A stretch of DNA of 64,000 nucleotides, taken from contig BAHV02000002.1 in assembly GCA_000508965.1 (NCBI GenBank), forward strand, positions 124,001 to 188,000. Direction: 5' to 3'. The first letter of the stretch is position 1. Each line of letters begins with the position of its first letter. Under the pieces are notes generated by a model. It saw only the letters and a list, made by a program, of their open reading frames with translations, was not told where the DNA came from and made no database searches. Source of the stretch: Dielma sp000508965 (GTDB lineage Bacteria > Bacillota_I > Bacilli_A > Erysipelotrichales > Erysipelotrichaceae). Below, in pieces: positions 17,981 to 25,104 of this stretch. The position numbers and the translations under genes were made by a program.

Positions 17981-18064
17981 GTGAGTGAAATAATAACATT
18001 TAATGATCGCCAGCAATTCAGAGATTGGGTGAAGGTAAATGGACGGGAAAGTAATGACATTTAG
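17981..18064 (+). pseudogene. Truncated YdeI/OmpD-associated family gene, N-terminus only
   Basis: A GTG start ten bases after GGAGG opens a 27-codon frame reading SEIITFNDRQQFRDWVKVNG and ending RESNDI, then TAG. This matches the start of the YdeI/OmpD-associated (bacteriocin-protection) family, whose members run to roughly 190-200 residues. No continuation is visible in any frame nearby. The ribosome site is intact, so a short peptide could still be made, but the gene is broken. Confidence 0.6.
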
Positions 18065-18107
18065 CAGTTATTCGGAGAATATGTATACCTAAAACTATAA
18101 GTTGTGG

Positions 18108-18345
18108 AAATGTTTCGATATTTCATGATAGACACAAGGTATAAATTGTGTTTAGATTTATAAAAAGGGGAAGGGAATGGAAAAACTGCAATCATATTGA
18201 TTGATTGATATACTATCATCGATAATTTGTCTGTTTGGATGTGCTCATAAATTCTATTAAGAAATCCTTATTGATTTATATATTAAAGAAAATGATTATA
18301 AAAGTGCATTTCTTTTAAAAAAAAAGCAAAATTGTCGAAACATTT
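18108..18345. repeat. Split 11-bp inverted repeat flanking the lipoprotein-like remnant
   Basis: AAATGTTTCGA at 18108-18118 is the exact reverse complement of TCGAAACATTT at 18335-18345. The right arm ends three bases before the -35 box of the DUF1430 promoter. It could be an operator pair or the edge of a lost element. Confidence 0.55.
18177..18260 (+). pseudogene. Stop-interrupted lipoprotein-like small frame
   Basis: After a purine-rich AAGGGGAAGGGA an ATG opens MEKLQSY, then TGA. The same frame continues LIDILSSIICLFGCAHKFY to a TAA. The second part resembles a short hydrophobic lipoprotein signal with an LFGC lipobox, which suggests a decayed secreted peptide or lipoprotein gene. The evidence is modest because the frame is very short. 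Confidence 0.3.
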
Positions 18346-18348
18346 GCG

Positions 18349-18377
18349 TTGATTATCAAAAAAATAAAAGGTAGAAT
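18349..18377 (+). promoter_or_regulatory. Probable sigma-A promoter of the DUF1430-ABC operon
   Basis: TTGATT, a 17-base spacer and TAGAAT lie 75 bases before the membrane protein start. One arm of the split inverted repeat abuts the -35 box. Confidence 0.6.
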
Positions 18378-18451
18378 TTAAACAATAAATGAATGCCTTA
18401 CAATATTATAATAATTGAAATCTTCTACCAGCGATAAGGGAGGAATTTCTA

Positions 18452-20413
18452 ATGAAACAAAGTAAGAAGTATACACTCATGTTTATTATTTTGTTCTTTA
18501 TGATTTTTTACCTGTCTGCGAAAAAAGTAGATACAGAACAAATATCCAATCTATTCAATTATAATAAAGATCATTATTATACTGTAAATGTAAACGGTGA
18601 TTTTAAAAATGTGGATTGCAATGAATACTTCGAGGTATTAGCTAATATTTTAAAACAATATAACTTAGATTATTATACACTTCTTAGTGATAATGATTAT
18701 GAATCGATCGTTTATGCGCATTCGTATGATTCAGATTATTATTCCAAGATTATTTTGAATCAATCAGAAATTGATAATTTAATTGATTTTGATCCATATG
18801 CTACGGATGCGGCAGATGATAGCAGAAAAATATATACGATACTGGATGATTCACGTTTTGCGATAAAGAAAATAGATGCCGGTGATCCAATTTTACAAGT
18901 CAATTACAGCTTTAGTCTTGTAAATGAAAATAGCAGTAAAGATATTGATCGTTTCATACAAGCGATGAAAACACAGTTTTCTACAATGAACTTCACAAGC
19001 TCTTATATCGAGCGGCATTCGGATTATAAATATAAAGAACCTGAGGAAAATTTCGTTTATTTAGGTTTAATATTAATTGTTTTTATCTTTAATTTAGACA
19101 TCCTCTCAAAATATAAAAAATTATCTGTATTGAAATTAGAAGGCTATAATAATTTTGATTTAGCTTATATCTTATCAATCAAACCTTATTTTTCAAAGCT
19201 TTATATGTTTATCTTAGGGAATCTGCTTGCGAAAATTCTCATTCGCTTGCCTATGAGCTTATGGAATGTTTTCGATTTGAAATTTGTTCAATTAGTGATT
19301 GGTATCTCTATATTATATGCACTCTGTTCACTGCTGACAGTGTTGTTTATTTATGAAGTACCAATCAATAGTTCGTTAAAAGGGTCTAATAAAATCAGTT
19401 TGAGTTTAAGAACTTTACTCTTAGTCCTCTTAACAACATGCTTTATTGGCAATAGTTCTTTAATCCAAGGGATGAAAAGTACTGTGAGTCTGACTCAATA
19501 TATTATGAATGATGCCTATTATCAAGATTTATATCGTAATTTATATACACCGTCATTGTGGGTAGCCGGACATAAATATCCTTTTGGAAGTGAAGAATTA
19601 GCTTCATTAAAACATGAATTAGAAACCCAAAACGGACTTTTTGAATATACCACATCAGACAATGACTTAGGGGAAGATGATTATTATATCGTTGATCATA
19701 ATTATTTAAAGCACAATAATGTATTGATAGATATGGATTTTAATAAGAAATATATTATCATTCCGCCAAATTGTACTCAATCAGAAGCTTCTTTGGTGAA
19801 AATTATGAGCAGCATGTTTTTTTCAGATATAGATATTGAGGTAGTGTATATTGATAATGAAAACTTAATAAATTACAGCAGTAATTATTTTTTGAGTGAT
19901 CGTTATAATAACGAAAAACCATTATTTGTAACACAGGTTGGGAAAGATAATTACCAAATAAATATGATGAATTTCTATTATGAAGGCAATTTAAAAGAAG
20001 CGCAGGTATATCTTGACAGTCTATTTGATAAACATAATCTAGAACACTTTTTAAAGGTGAAGAGTTTAAAGGATGTTTATATCAATAATACACGTTATCT
20101 TGTCCAAGGATATAAAAATGATGTGATTCTTATGTGCATTCTTTTAGGTATCTATAGTTTGTTGATTGTTCAGATATTTGAAGCGGATTATTATAAAAAC
20201 AGGAAACGCTATAAGATATTGGCTTATGAAGGACATTCCTATCTGCAAATAAAGAATTGTATGCAAGAAATCATTCTGTATATGTTCATGGCATGTCTAT
20301 TGAACATCATAGCTAAGCCGGCAGATGTCTTATACACAATCATGATCTATATGTGTCTGTTTATCCTTTTGGGTTTAATTGCAGTAATAAAAATGAGGAG
20401 GCGATTCAAATGA
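18452..20413 (+). CDS. Bacteriocin-associated integral membrane protein (DUF1430 type)
   Basis: This 653-residue membrane protein has the architecture of the lactococcin-972-associated DUF1430/TIGR01654 family. It has an N-terminal membrane helix (about 8-22), a roughly 180-residue extracellular domain, helices around 201-217, 240-265, 279-300 and 319-333, a second soluble domain (about 350-555) and a C-terminal helical group ending in a basic tail. This layout resembles FtsX/MacB-type permeases. The family is found in three-gene units: bacteriocin, this protein, ATPase. Here the ATPase follows with a four-base ATGA overlap. Base use is AT-rich and unlike the neighbours, which suggests acquisition. 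It may act in immunity or export; the bacteriocin gene is not evident. Confidence 0.8.
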   Translation: MKQSKKYTLMFIILFFMIFYLSAKKVDTEQISNLFNYNKDHYYTVNVNGDFKNVDCNEYFEVLANILKQYNLDYYTLLSDNDYESIVYAHSYDSDYYSKIILNQSEIDNLIDFDPYATDAADDSRKIYTILDDSRFAIKKIDAGDPILQVNYSFSLVNENSSKDIDRFIQAMKTQFSTMNFTSSYIERHSDYKYKEPEENFVYLGLILIVFIFNLDILSKYKKLSVLKLEGYNNFDLAYILSIKPYFSKLYMFILGNLLAKILIRLPMSLWNVFDLKFVQLVIGISILYALCSLLTVLFIYEVPINSSLKGSNKISLSLRTLLLVLLTTCFIGNSSLIQGMKSTVSLTQYIMNDAYYQDLYRNLYTPSLWVAGHKYPFGSEELASLKHELETQNGLFEYTTSDNDLGEDDYYIVDHNYLKHNNVLIDMDFNKKYIIIPPNCTQSEASLVKIMSSMFFSDIDIEVVYIDNENLINYSSNYFLSDRYNNEKPLFVTQVGKDNYQINMMNFYYEGNLKEAQVYLDSLFDKHNLEHFLKVKSLKDVYINNTRYLVQGYKNDVILMCILLGIYSLLIVQIFEADYYKNRKRYKILAYEGHSYLQIKNCMQEIILYMFMACLLNIIAKPADVLYTIMIYMCLFILLGLIAVIKMRRRFK

Positions 20414-21033
20414 TAGAGCTGAACAATGTAAGTAAACGTTTTGGTACAAAAGAAGTTTTGAAGCATGTCTCACTAACCATACCAACAAACAGTATTTATG
20501 GAATAAAAGGTCGTTCAGGCAGCGGTAAAACCACCATTTTGAATATTATGGGCTTGATTGAAAAAGCTGATGAGGGTTTTGTGAACTATGAGGGTGAAAT
20601 TATTAAAACTAATAAGCAAATAATGAATAAACTGAAATACGAAAATTCATTTATTTTTCAAAATTTTGGTTTAATTGATGATGAAACGGCATTCGATAAT
20701 TGCTCGGTAATTTATCCATTTAGAAAATTTTCAAAAAAGCAGCAGCGAGAACAAGTGGAAACTGTGTTTGAAAAACTAGGGATCAAAGAATGTATAGATA
20801 AGAAAGTTTATGAATTATCCGGAGGTGAACAGCAGCGAGTAGCCTTGGCTAAGGCCATGCTAAAAAAATCAAAATATATCTTTGCTGATGAACCTACGGC
20901 ATCTTTAGATAATGAAAACAAGTGGAAGGTTCTGAACATTTTAAAGCAATTCAGAAGTGAGGGAAGCACTGTAATCCTTGTCAGTCATGATGATGAGGTA
21001 CTATCCATTTGTGATCATATATTTATGCTATAA
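20410..21033 (+). CDS. ABC transporter ATPase partner of the DUF1430 protein
   Basis: This 207-residue ATPase of the MacB/LolD class has Walker A GRSGSGKTT, a Q-loop in FIFQNFGLID, signature LSGGEQQRVALAKA, Walker B YIFADEPTASLD and an H-loop in VILVSHDDE. The start is fixed by an ATGA overlap with the upstream stop and by AGGAGG 12 bases away. The annotated family is 'putative bacteriocin export ABC transporter, lactococcin 972 group'. Its length is normal and all catalytic motifs are present, so the transporter pair is probably functional even though the rest of the locus is decayed. Confidence 0.9.
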   Translation: MIELNNVSKRFGTKEVLKHVSLTIPTNSIYGIKGRSGSGKTTILNIMGLIEKADEGFVNYEGEIIKTNKQIMNKLKYENSFIFQNFGLIDDETAFDNCSVIYPFRKFSKKQQREQVETVFEKLGIKECIDKKVYELSGGEQQRVALAKAMLKKSKYIFADEPTASLDNENKWKVLNILKQFRSEGSTVILVSHDDEVLSICDHIFML

Positions 21034-21054
21034 AAAAGGAGGTCAAATGTATTC

Positions 21055-21263
21055 ATGGCATTGTTGTAATCAGCTTCTGTTGTGCGTGTGAGTGCGTCAA
21101 ATTGGTCTTTTACAGGTTCGTTCTTAAATATTAAATATACAGATACCCCAAGTACCAGAAAGGTGGAGTCCAGTGCAGCAGTGATAAGCGGACCTGAATT
21201 AGCTGCTTGTGTGGGGGTTACAGATGCTGGTCTAGAATGTGGACCATTTGTAACCAATAGCAA
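21055..21263 (-). pseudogene. Antisense fragment of an unrecognised membrane protein
   Basis: On the minus strand a frame reads ...QAANSGPLITAALDSTFLVLG, then VSVYLIFKNEPVKDQFDAL and TRTTEADYNNAMNT. This is a plausible membrane helix followed by an acidic-polar tail. It has no ribosome site, a stop lies three codons upstream of the TTG, and it runs into the ATPase gene's end. The plus-strand frame over it has the Ser/Arg-rich look of antisense translation. I do not recognise the family. Confidence 0.4.
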
Positions 21264-21360
21264 AACATCTTATCAGAAATTGATTTTTGATGCTTCTGCT
21301 TATAATAATCATCAACACGCGATTGCAGATTCTAATTATAATTTAAGCTACATTAAGTAA
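21255..21360 (+). pseudogene. Possible 3' end of a broken small secreted-protein gene
   Basis: The plus strand reads NSKTSYQKLIFDASAYNNHQ, then HAIADSNYNLSYIK and a TAA just before a terminator. The Ser/Asn/Tyr/His-rich composition resembles the C-terminus of lactococcin-972-type peptides, but I see no decisive motif. Together with the orphan ribosome site at the ATPase stop, it could be what remains of a third operon gene. Confidence 0.3.
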
Positions 21361-21389
21361 AAATTCAAATCCCTCACTGATGAGAATCA

Positions 21390-21424
21390 GATATTCAATG
21401 TCAATAGCATTGAGTATCTTTTTT
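21390..21424 (+). terminator. Rho-independent terminator before yabP
   Basis: An 11-bp stem (GATATTCAATG / CATTGAGTATC, one G-T pair) with a 7-base loop is followed by six T. It ends transcription from the ABC operon. Confidence 0.85.
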
Positions 21425-21494
21425 ATTATAACAGTTTGCCAGCATATTCATAATTTCTAAAAGTTGTTCATAGAATATAGCAGGAGGGATATCT

Positions 21495-21794
21495 ATGAAT
21501 GATACAGCAAATGGCTTCCACTTTGAAACCAATCCTTACCATAACCTGTCACTTAAAGACAGAAAAGTATTAGAGCTATCGGGTGTAAAATTAATTGACA
21601 GCTTTGACGCGAATGAATTTCTGATGGATACATCGCAAGGCTGGATGGTTGTGCATGGTAAAGATTTGACCCTTGCCAAGATGGATACTGATCATGGCGA
21701 TGTAATCATAAAGGGTGTTATTGATTCAATTGAATACATCACCAATAAGAAAGGAAACGGCAAGGAATCACTGATCAGCAGGCTCTTTAAATAA
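21495..21794 (+). CDS. yabP: Sporulation protein YabP
   Basis: This 99-residue YabP-family protein reads YHNLSLKDRKVLELSGVKLI, then DSFDANEFLMDTSQGWMVVHG and ends in a short basic tail. The blocks match the beta-rich YabP fold. YabP is made in the mother cell and is needed for spore cortex/coat assembly. AGGAGGG precedes the start. Its stop overlaps the yabQ start by one base, the usual yabP-yabQ-divIC order. Its presence argues that the organism forms endospores. Confidence 0.9.
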   Translation: MNDTANGFHFETNPYHNLSLKDRKVLELSGVKLIDSFDANEFLMDTSQGWMVVHGKDLTLAKMDTDHGDVIIKGVIDSIEYITNKKGNGKESLISRLFK

Positions 21795-22501
21795 TGCTTT
21801 TGCCGCAGCAGCTGCAGTCATTGATTGCGCATTTTCTCGGCGGTGTTATGTTTGCCATGATTTTCAGCCTTTACTCATTGATCAGCGCTCATTTTTCAAG
21901 GCTTGCCCGCTGCTTTTGGACAACACTGTTAACCTTGTCTGCAACGTGTATTTTTTATTATTGCCTTTATCAAATTAATGGCGGCGAAACCCAAATTTAC
22001 TGTATAGCACTCTTTGCGATAGGCTTCTACTGCTTCTATAAATGGATTTATTTACTCTTTTTGCCCTTTTATATTAGATTTATATCACTTTTTAAACCAA
22101 TTGTTCACTCTGTCAGGCTTGTCAAAAAGAAAATGTATGCTATAATAACAAGTAGGGTAGGCTTAAAAAAGGGAGGACAAGAAATGGATAATGCGAAAGC
22201 ATCCGGCAACAAGAAGCGTAGCAAATTACTGTCTCACGCAAAGAACGTTGTTCTTATTGCCTTTTCATGTATCTTTATTTATAATGTCTTCAATGAAGTC
22301 ATGACAACTAGAGAGTTACAGCAGAACCTTGCGGAAGCACAGGTTGTGGCGAGTGAAATAGAGGCTGAGCGTGCTGATCTTGAAGAAGAAAAAGAGAAGC
22401 TGCAGAATCCTGACTATGTGAAGCGTTATGCGCGCGGAAAACTGCTGGTTTCACAAGATGGTGAACAGGTATTTTCACTTGAACCATCAGACGGAAAGTA
22501 A
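21794..22501 (+). CDS. yabQ: YabQ-DivIC fused reading frame
   Basis: This 235-residue frame joins two genes that are normally separate. Residues 1 to about 120 are YabQ-like: SLIAHFLGGVMFAMIFSLYS-type N-terminus with three membrane helices (about 15-30, 40-58, 70-92), then a helix with basic residues. YabQ works in spore cortex formation. From residue 131 the sequence is a complete DivIC/FtsB-type protein (helix about 150-166, coiled coil about 170-203, then NPDYVKRYARGKLLV). No stop separates them. A ribosome site and ATG inside the frame allow DivIC to be made alone. See the nested entry and promoter. Confidence 0.85.
   Translation: MLLPQQLQSLIAHFLGGVMFAMIFSLYSLISAHFSRLARCFWTTLLTLSATCIFYYCLYQINGGETQIYCIALFAIGFYCFYKWIYLLFLPFYIRFISLFKPIVHSVRLVKKKMYAIITSRVGLKKGGQEMDNAKASGNKKRSKLLSHAKNVVLIAFSCIFIYNVFNEVMTTRELQQNLAEAQVVASEIEAERADLEEEKEKLQNPDYVKRYARGKLLVSQDGEQVFSLEPSDGK
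22119..22146 (+). promoter_or_regulatory. Sigma-A promoter inside the yabQ coding region, driving divIC
   Basis: TTGTCA, a 16-base spacer and a perfect TATAAT lie 38 bases before the internal divIC start. This would give vegetative divIC expression independent of the sporulation genes. Confidence 0.75.
22184..22501 (+). CDS. divIC: DivIC/FtsB-type septum formation protein (internal start)
   Basis: From the in-frame ATG, four bases after GGGAGGACAA, a 105-residue protein is encoded. It has a basic cytoplasmic N-terminus, one membrane helix (VVLIAFSCIFIYNVF), a Glu-rich coiled coil and the conserved NPDYVKRYARGKLLVSQDGE tail. This is a standard bitopic DivIC, a divisome protein that partners FtsL and DivIB. 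The strong ribosome site and the sigma-A promoter just upstream indicate that it is made as a separate protein in growing cells. Whether a fused YabQ-DivIC also appears during sporulation is open. Confidence 0.85.
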   Translation: MDNAKASGNKKRSKLLSHAKNVVLIAFSCIFIYNVFNEVMTTRELQQNLAEAQVVASEIEAERADLEEEKEKLQNPDYVKRYARGKLLVSQDGEQVFSLEPSDGK

Positions 22502-22508
22502 ATCAAAG

Positions 22509-22530
22509 AAAGACCCTGCGAGGTCTTTTT
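22509..22530. terminator. Bidirectional terminator after divIC
   Basis: A 7-bp stem (AAAGACC / GGTCTTT) with a 6-base loop and T runs on both sides lies between the convergent divIC and HNH genes. Confidence 0.8.
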
Positions 22531-23566
22531 ATTTTTGCTTTCTAAAGTAGTTTTTCTTGTGATATTTAAAAAATTCAACTCGGCTTTGAGTGCAGTAGCG
22601 TTCCTTTAACCGAATGGCCTTGTTAATGCCATACGCTTTAAAATGCGGATCATTTAATAATTCTGAACAGATGATCAGCTGACCGTTTTCTTCAAAACTG
22701 ATATATCCCTGATCAAACAAGTAATCATGATTGCGGCACAGCAGCAGTCCGTTGTTATTATCCATCGCTTCATAAACATGGGCACAGTCACGGAATGGCT
22801 TAATATGACTGGCAATCAGCATCTGCGGCAGATGGATGCCACAGATAGCGCAGCAATGGTTAAACTCATTAAACAGGCAGTCCTTGAAAAAAGTCTGCAG
22901 TTCTTTTGATTCATCACGATCAACGGGAATTCCCATCGCAGGCAGGATATCTAAAATCACATCACAGCTGTCATAAGCAATCATTTTATAATCAGTGTTA
23001 CGCATTTCAAGCTTTTTCTTAGCACGGTAAATGTCGCGTGTGTATAAAGCACGGACACAGCTTGAAATAATCGGCCGTTTATTTTCATAATCTTCCAGCA
23101 CCCATTTAATATATTGTTTCAGGTTAGGATTAAAACGGCACAGGGCTTCGTCCACTTCAATAAATAAGAGACTGTTCTGCATCAAATAGACAAGATTCTC
23201 ACAGCCAAGATCAGCCATCAGATCAATCGGATGAAAAGTAAGATCCAGATAGGAAAAAAGGACTTGACGGTATTTCATTTCACGAATACAGCATTCAAAC
23301 AGGGCAACGGCTTCACATTCAGATTTCTCATAGCTTTTCGCATAGACAGTTGCCGGCTGTGACAGATCGATGCCGTCCTCCAGAGTTTTAAGGTTGCCGG
23401 TTGCCTGAAGAATTCTGATTACTTCTTCAATACTATCGCGGCTGGTTTCACAAAACTGTAATTTTAACTCTTTTTCCAGTTGTGTGATCAGGGAACGAAT
23501 TGAAGTTTTATTAATTTCCAGCGTATCAATCAGATTTAAAATACGCTTTATGATATTCTTGTTCAT
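22529..23566 (-). CDS. HNH endonuclease domain protein
   Basis: This 345-residue protein has a C-terminal HNH_2-type nuclease domain. A CxxC pair (HCCAICGIHL) is followed by LIASHIKPFRDC, NNNGLLLCRNHDYLFDQGYISF and ICSELL. The first 230 residues are helical and have no motif I know; they may recognise DNA or another signal. The ATG after AGAGGTG is preferred to an in-frame GTG nine bases upstream. No methylase or restriction partner is next to it. It could be a defence or phage-related nuclease, or a solitary housekeeping HNH. Confidence 0.8.
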   Translation of the reverse strand: MNKNIIKRILNLIDTLEINKTSIRSLITQLEKELKLQFCETSRDSIEEVIRILQATGNLKTLEDGIDLSQPATVYAKSYEKSECEAVALFECCIREMKYRQVLFSYLDLTFHPIDLMADLGCENLVYLMQNSLLFIEVDEALCRFNPNLKQYIKWVLEDYENKRPIISSCVRALYTRDIYRAKKKLEMRNTDYKMIAYDSCDVILDILPAMGIPVDRDESKELQTFFKDCLFNEFNHCCAICGIHLPQMLIASHIKPFRDCAHVYEAMDNNNGLLLCRNHDYLFDQGYISFEENGQLIICSELLNDPHFKAYGINKAIRLKERYCTQSRVEFFKYHKKNYFRKQK

Positions 23567-23692
23567 GAAAATCACCTCTTTTACCTATTATACATCAAAT
23601 TTTGATATTCTTTTTCATATCAGTGACACTATGTGCGTGATTTCGACAAAACCAAAGCGCTACAATAGTAGCAATTGAAGGAGGATTTCGAA

Positions 23693-24379
23693 ATGAAAGG
23701 TCCAGGTATTAAAGATTACTTAGAAATTTTAGAAAAGAAAAAACAAGATGCAGCCAAGGCGGGGTTAAAAACGATCGAAATTTCTTCCAAAGGGCTGCAT
23801 GCGGAGGTATCACCGAATCACGCGACGATGCCGACATGCTGTCAGGCGATGTATAAGCTGGCATTGACGGGGGATGAAATTCTGAGAAGACCAAAAGGGC
23901 AGACAGGATTCGGTTCACATTTGGTGATTCTATATCGTACAGATGAATTAGATAGCCGGGAACGTTTATTCCCAAGCAAGAAGCGGGGACGGCCAAGCAA
24001 ATCACCGGAAGAAAAGGCATTGGCTAAAAAGCAGAAAATGAAACGCAGTACGGAGGATTTGAGTAAATTGATCCGTTCATGGCTGGATGAGCATGGTTGG
24101 GATTATACAGAAATTAAAAATGAAATATTAGCTCAGCATGAGAATGAACGCTGGGTGATCAATGTTCAGGGAATTAAAAGGGGAAGAAAACAGACACTGC
24201 CTAGTAAAGTTACCGAATTAATAACAAAGATTCAGGACCCTTCAATTCATTATAGTCTGGCATTTAATGATTCACCAATGACTCGCAGACAGTGGAACGA
24301 GATCTCTCCAGTGGTGAAAAAACAGCTGAAGCTCAGTGTATTATTAGCTGATAAACAAGGAAATATACAGGAATTATAA
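23693..24379 (+). CDS. Unrecognised protein with an AT-hook-like motif
   Basis: This 228-residue protein belongs to no family I recognise. A classical AT-hook core (KKRGRPSKS) sits at residues 96-104, followed by a Lys-rich stretch. The C-terminal part includes IRSWLDEHGWDYTEIKNEIL and a second RGRKQTLPSKV segment, which hint at minor-groove DNA binding. The N-terminal part (HATMPTCCQAMYKLALTGD) looks like a small folded domain. The start has a perfect AAGGAGG. It is divergent from the HNH gene across about 125 bases and ends with a UUCG terminator. Confidence 0.6.
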   Translation: MKGPGIKDYLEILEKKKQDAAKAGLKTIEISSKGLHAEVSPNHATMPTCCQAMYKLALTGDEILRRPKGQTGFGSHLVILYRTDELDSRERLFPSKKRGRPSKSPEEKALAKKQKMKRSTEDLSKLIRSWLDEHGWDYTEIKNEILAQHENERWVINVQGIKRGRKQTLPSKVTELITKIQDPSIHYSLAFNDSPMTRRQWNEISPVVKKQLKLSVLLADKQGNIQEL

Positions 24380-24385
24380 AAAGCA

Positions 24386-24410
24386 AGTCAGACTTCGGTC
24401 TGGCTTTTAT
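24386..24410 (+). terminator. UUCG-capped terminator
   Basis: The stem AGTCAGAC / GTCTGGCT closed by TTCG is followed by TTTT. It ends the AT-hook protein gene. Confidence 0.85.
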
Positions 24411-24455
24411 ATTCACACAACGCTGTCTTATTTATAAACTAGGTTGAGGTGAATT

Positions 24456-25073
24456 ATGATTGAATGGTTATTTCTCATCATGGCCTTGAGCTTTGATGCG
24501 TTTCTGGTAAGTATCACCTATGGGCTGGATAACATTAAGGTGAACCGTTCTGCCTCAGTGATTATCGCTTTTATTGGTACGCTTTTTTTATTCTTGTCTT
24601 TAAGCTTCGCGGCTTTAATTCAAAGCTTATTAAATGAACAGCTGGCTTTGGCATTAAGCGCGTGTCTGCTGATGCTTTTGGGATGCTGTTCCTTATTTAA
24701 GAGTCTTTGGAAAAGCTGGCTGGGAAGATTAAAGCGACAGCCGATGTGTGTGAAATTCAAGAATATCGTATTGCTGCTTGAGATTGCCGAAGATGAAAAG
24801 AAAGCGGATGTGGATAATTCCAATACGCTTTCAGTAAAAGAGGCGGTCATGCTTGCAACGGCATTATCTATGGATTCCTTAGCCAGCGGTTTTGCCTATG
24901 GTTTATCGATCACACCCTCGATCAGCCTGTATTTAGTTAATTTTATTGTCTGTGTATTATTTGTACAGCTGGGATTGTTGATTGGCAAGGTGATGAAAGG
25001 ACGTCTCCGTTGGGATCTGTCATGGCTGAGCGGAGCCTTTTTGATTCTGCTGGCATTTTCCAGACTGTTATAA
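24456..25073 (+). CDS. ytaF: Sporulation membrane protein YtaF
   Basis: This 205-residue, six-helix membrane protein is built from two related halves. The repeat motifs are LSFDAFLVSITYGLDNI in the first and LSMDSLASGFAYGLSI in the second, with the two intramembrane Asp residues typical of the MntP/YtaF fold. A cytoplasmic Lys/Arg-rich loop lies between them. YtaF is a sporulation-associated member of this cation-exporter superfamily. MntP (Mn2+ efflux) is the alternative, but length and motif spacing favour YtaF. A GAGGTG ribosome site precedes the ATG. Confidence 0.85.
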   Translation: MIEWLFLIMALSFDAFLVSITYGLDNIKVNRSASVIIAFIGTLFLFLSLSFAALIQSLLNEQLALALSACLLMLLGCCSLFKSLWKSWLGRLKRQPMCVKFKNIVLLLEIAEDEKKADVDNSNTLSVKEAVMLATALSMDSLASGFAYGLSITPSISLYLVNFIVCVLFVQLGLLIGKVMKGRLRWDLSWLSGAFLILLAFSRLL

Positions 25074-25078
25074 TCAAG

Positions 25079-25104
25079 CAAGAGAGCATATGCTTTCTTG
25101 TTTT
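25079..25104. terminator. Terminator between ytaF and MATE gene
   Basis: The near-palindrome CAAGAGAGCATA / TGCTTTCTTG is followed by TTTT and lies between convergent genes. Confidence 0.75.

Larger units (their letters stand above)
17903..18451 (+). other. AT-rich region with gene remnants upstream of the DUF1430 gene
   Basis: This 549-base stretch has no intact gene and is visibly AT-richer than the flanks. It holds the first 27 codons of a YdeI-like gene, a stop-interrupted lipoprotein-like frame, an 11-base inverted repeat with arms 216 bases apart, and a promoter in front of the DUF1430 gene. It looks like a site of past insertion and decay. Confidence 0.7.
21034..21494 (+). other. Rearranged region after the ABC operon
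   Basis: These 461 bases have no intact gene. A strong AAGGAGG and ATG directly after the ATPase stop open a frame that ends after 14 codons (MYSWHCCNQLLLCV). The next 210 bases read best on the minus strand as a membrane-protein fragment. From about 21255 the plus strand carries a possible C-terminal end, then a terminator and the yabP ribosome site. It looks like a junction of unrelated pieces. Confidence 0.6.

Noticed and set aside
18177..18260. TGA read as Trp (Mollicute-type code) in the lipoprotein-like frame
   Set aside because: Many intact genes here end in TGA (for example the DUF1430, SUFU-coupled and UPF0303 genes), so TGA is a stop in this organism; decay is the simpler reading.
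21082..21360. 92-residue plus-strand protein after the ABC operon
   Set aside because: Its first 60 residues have the Ser/Arg/Thr-rich look of an antisense shadow, it starts at a GTG without a ribosome site, and the opposite strand reads more like a protein.
21448..21476. Sigma-E-like promoter (TCATAAT-14-CATAGAAT) before yabP
   Set aside because: The predicted start point would fall inside the AGGAGG ribosome site, so the transcript could not be translated well.
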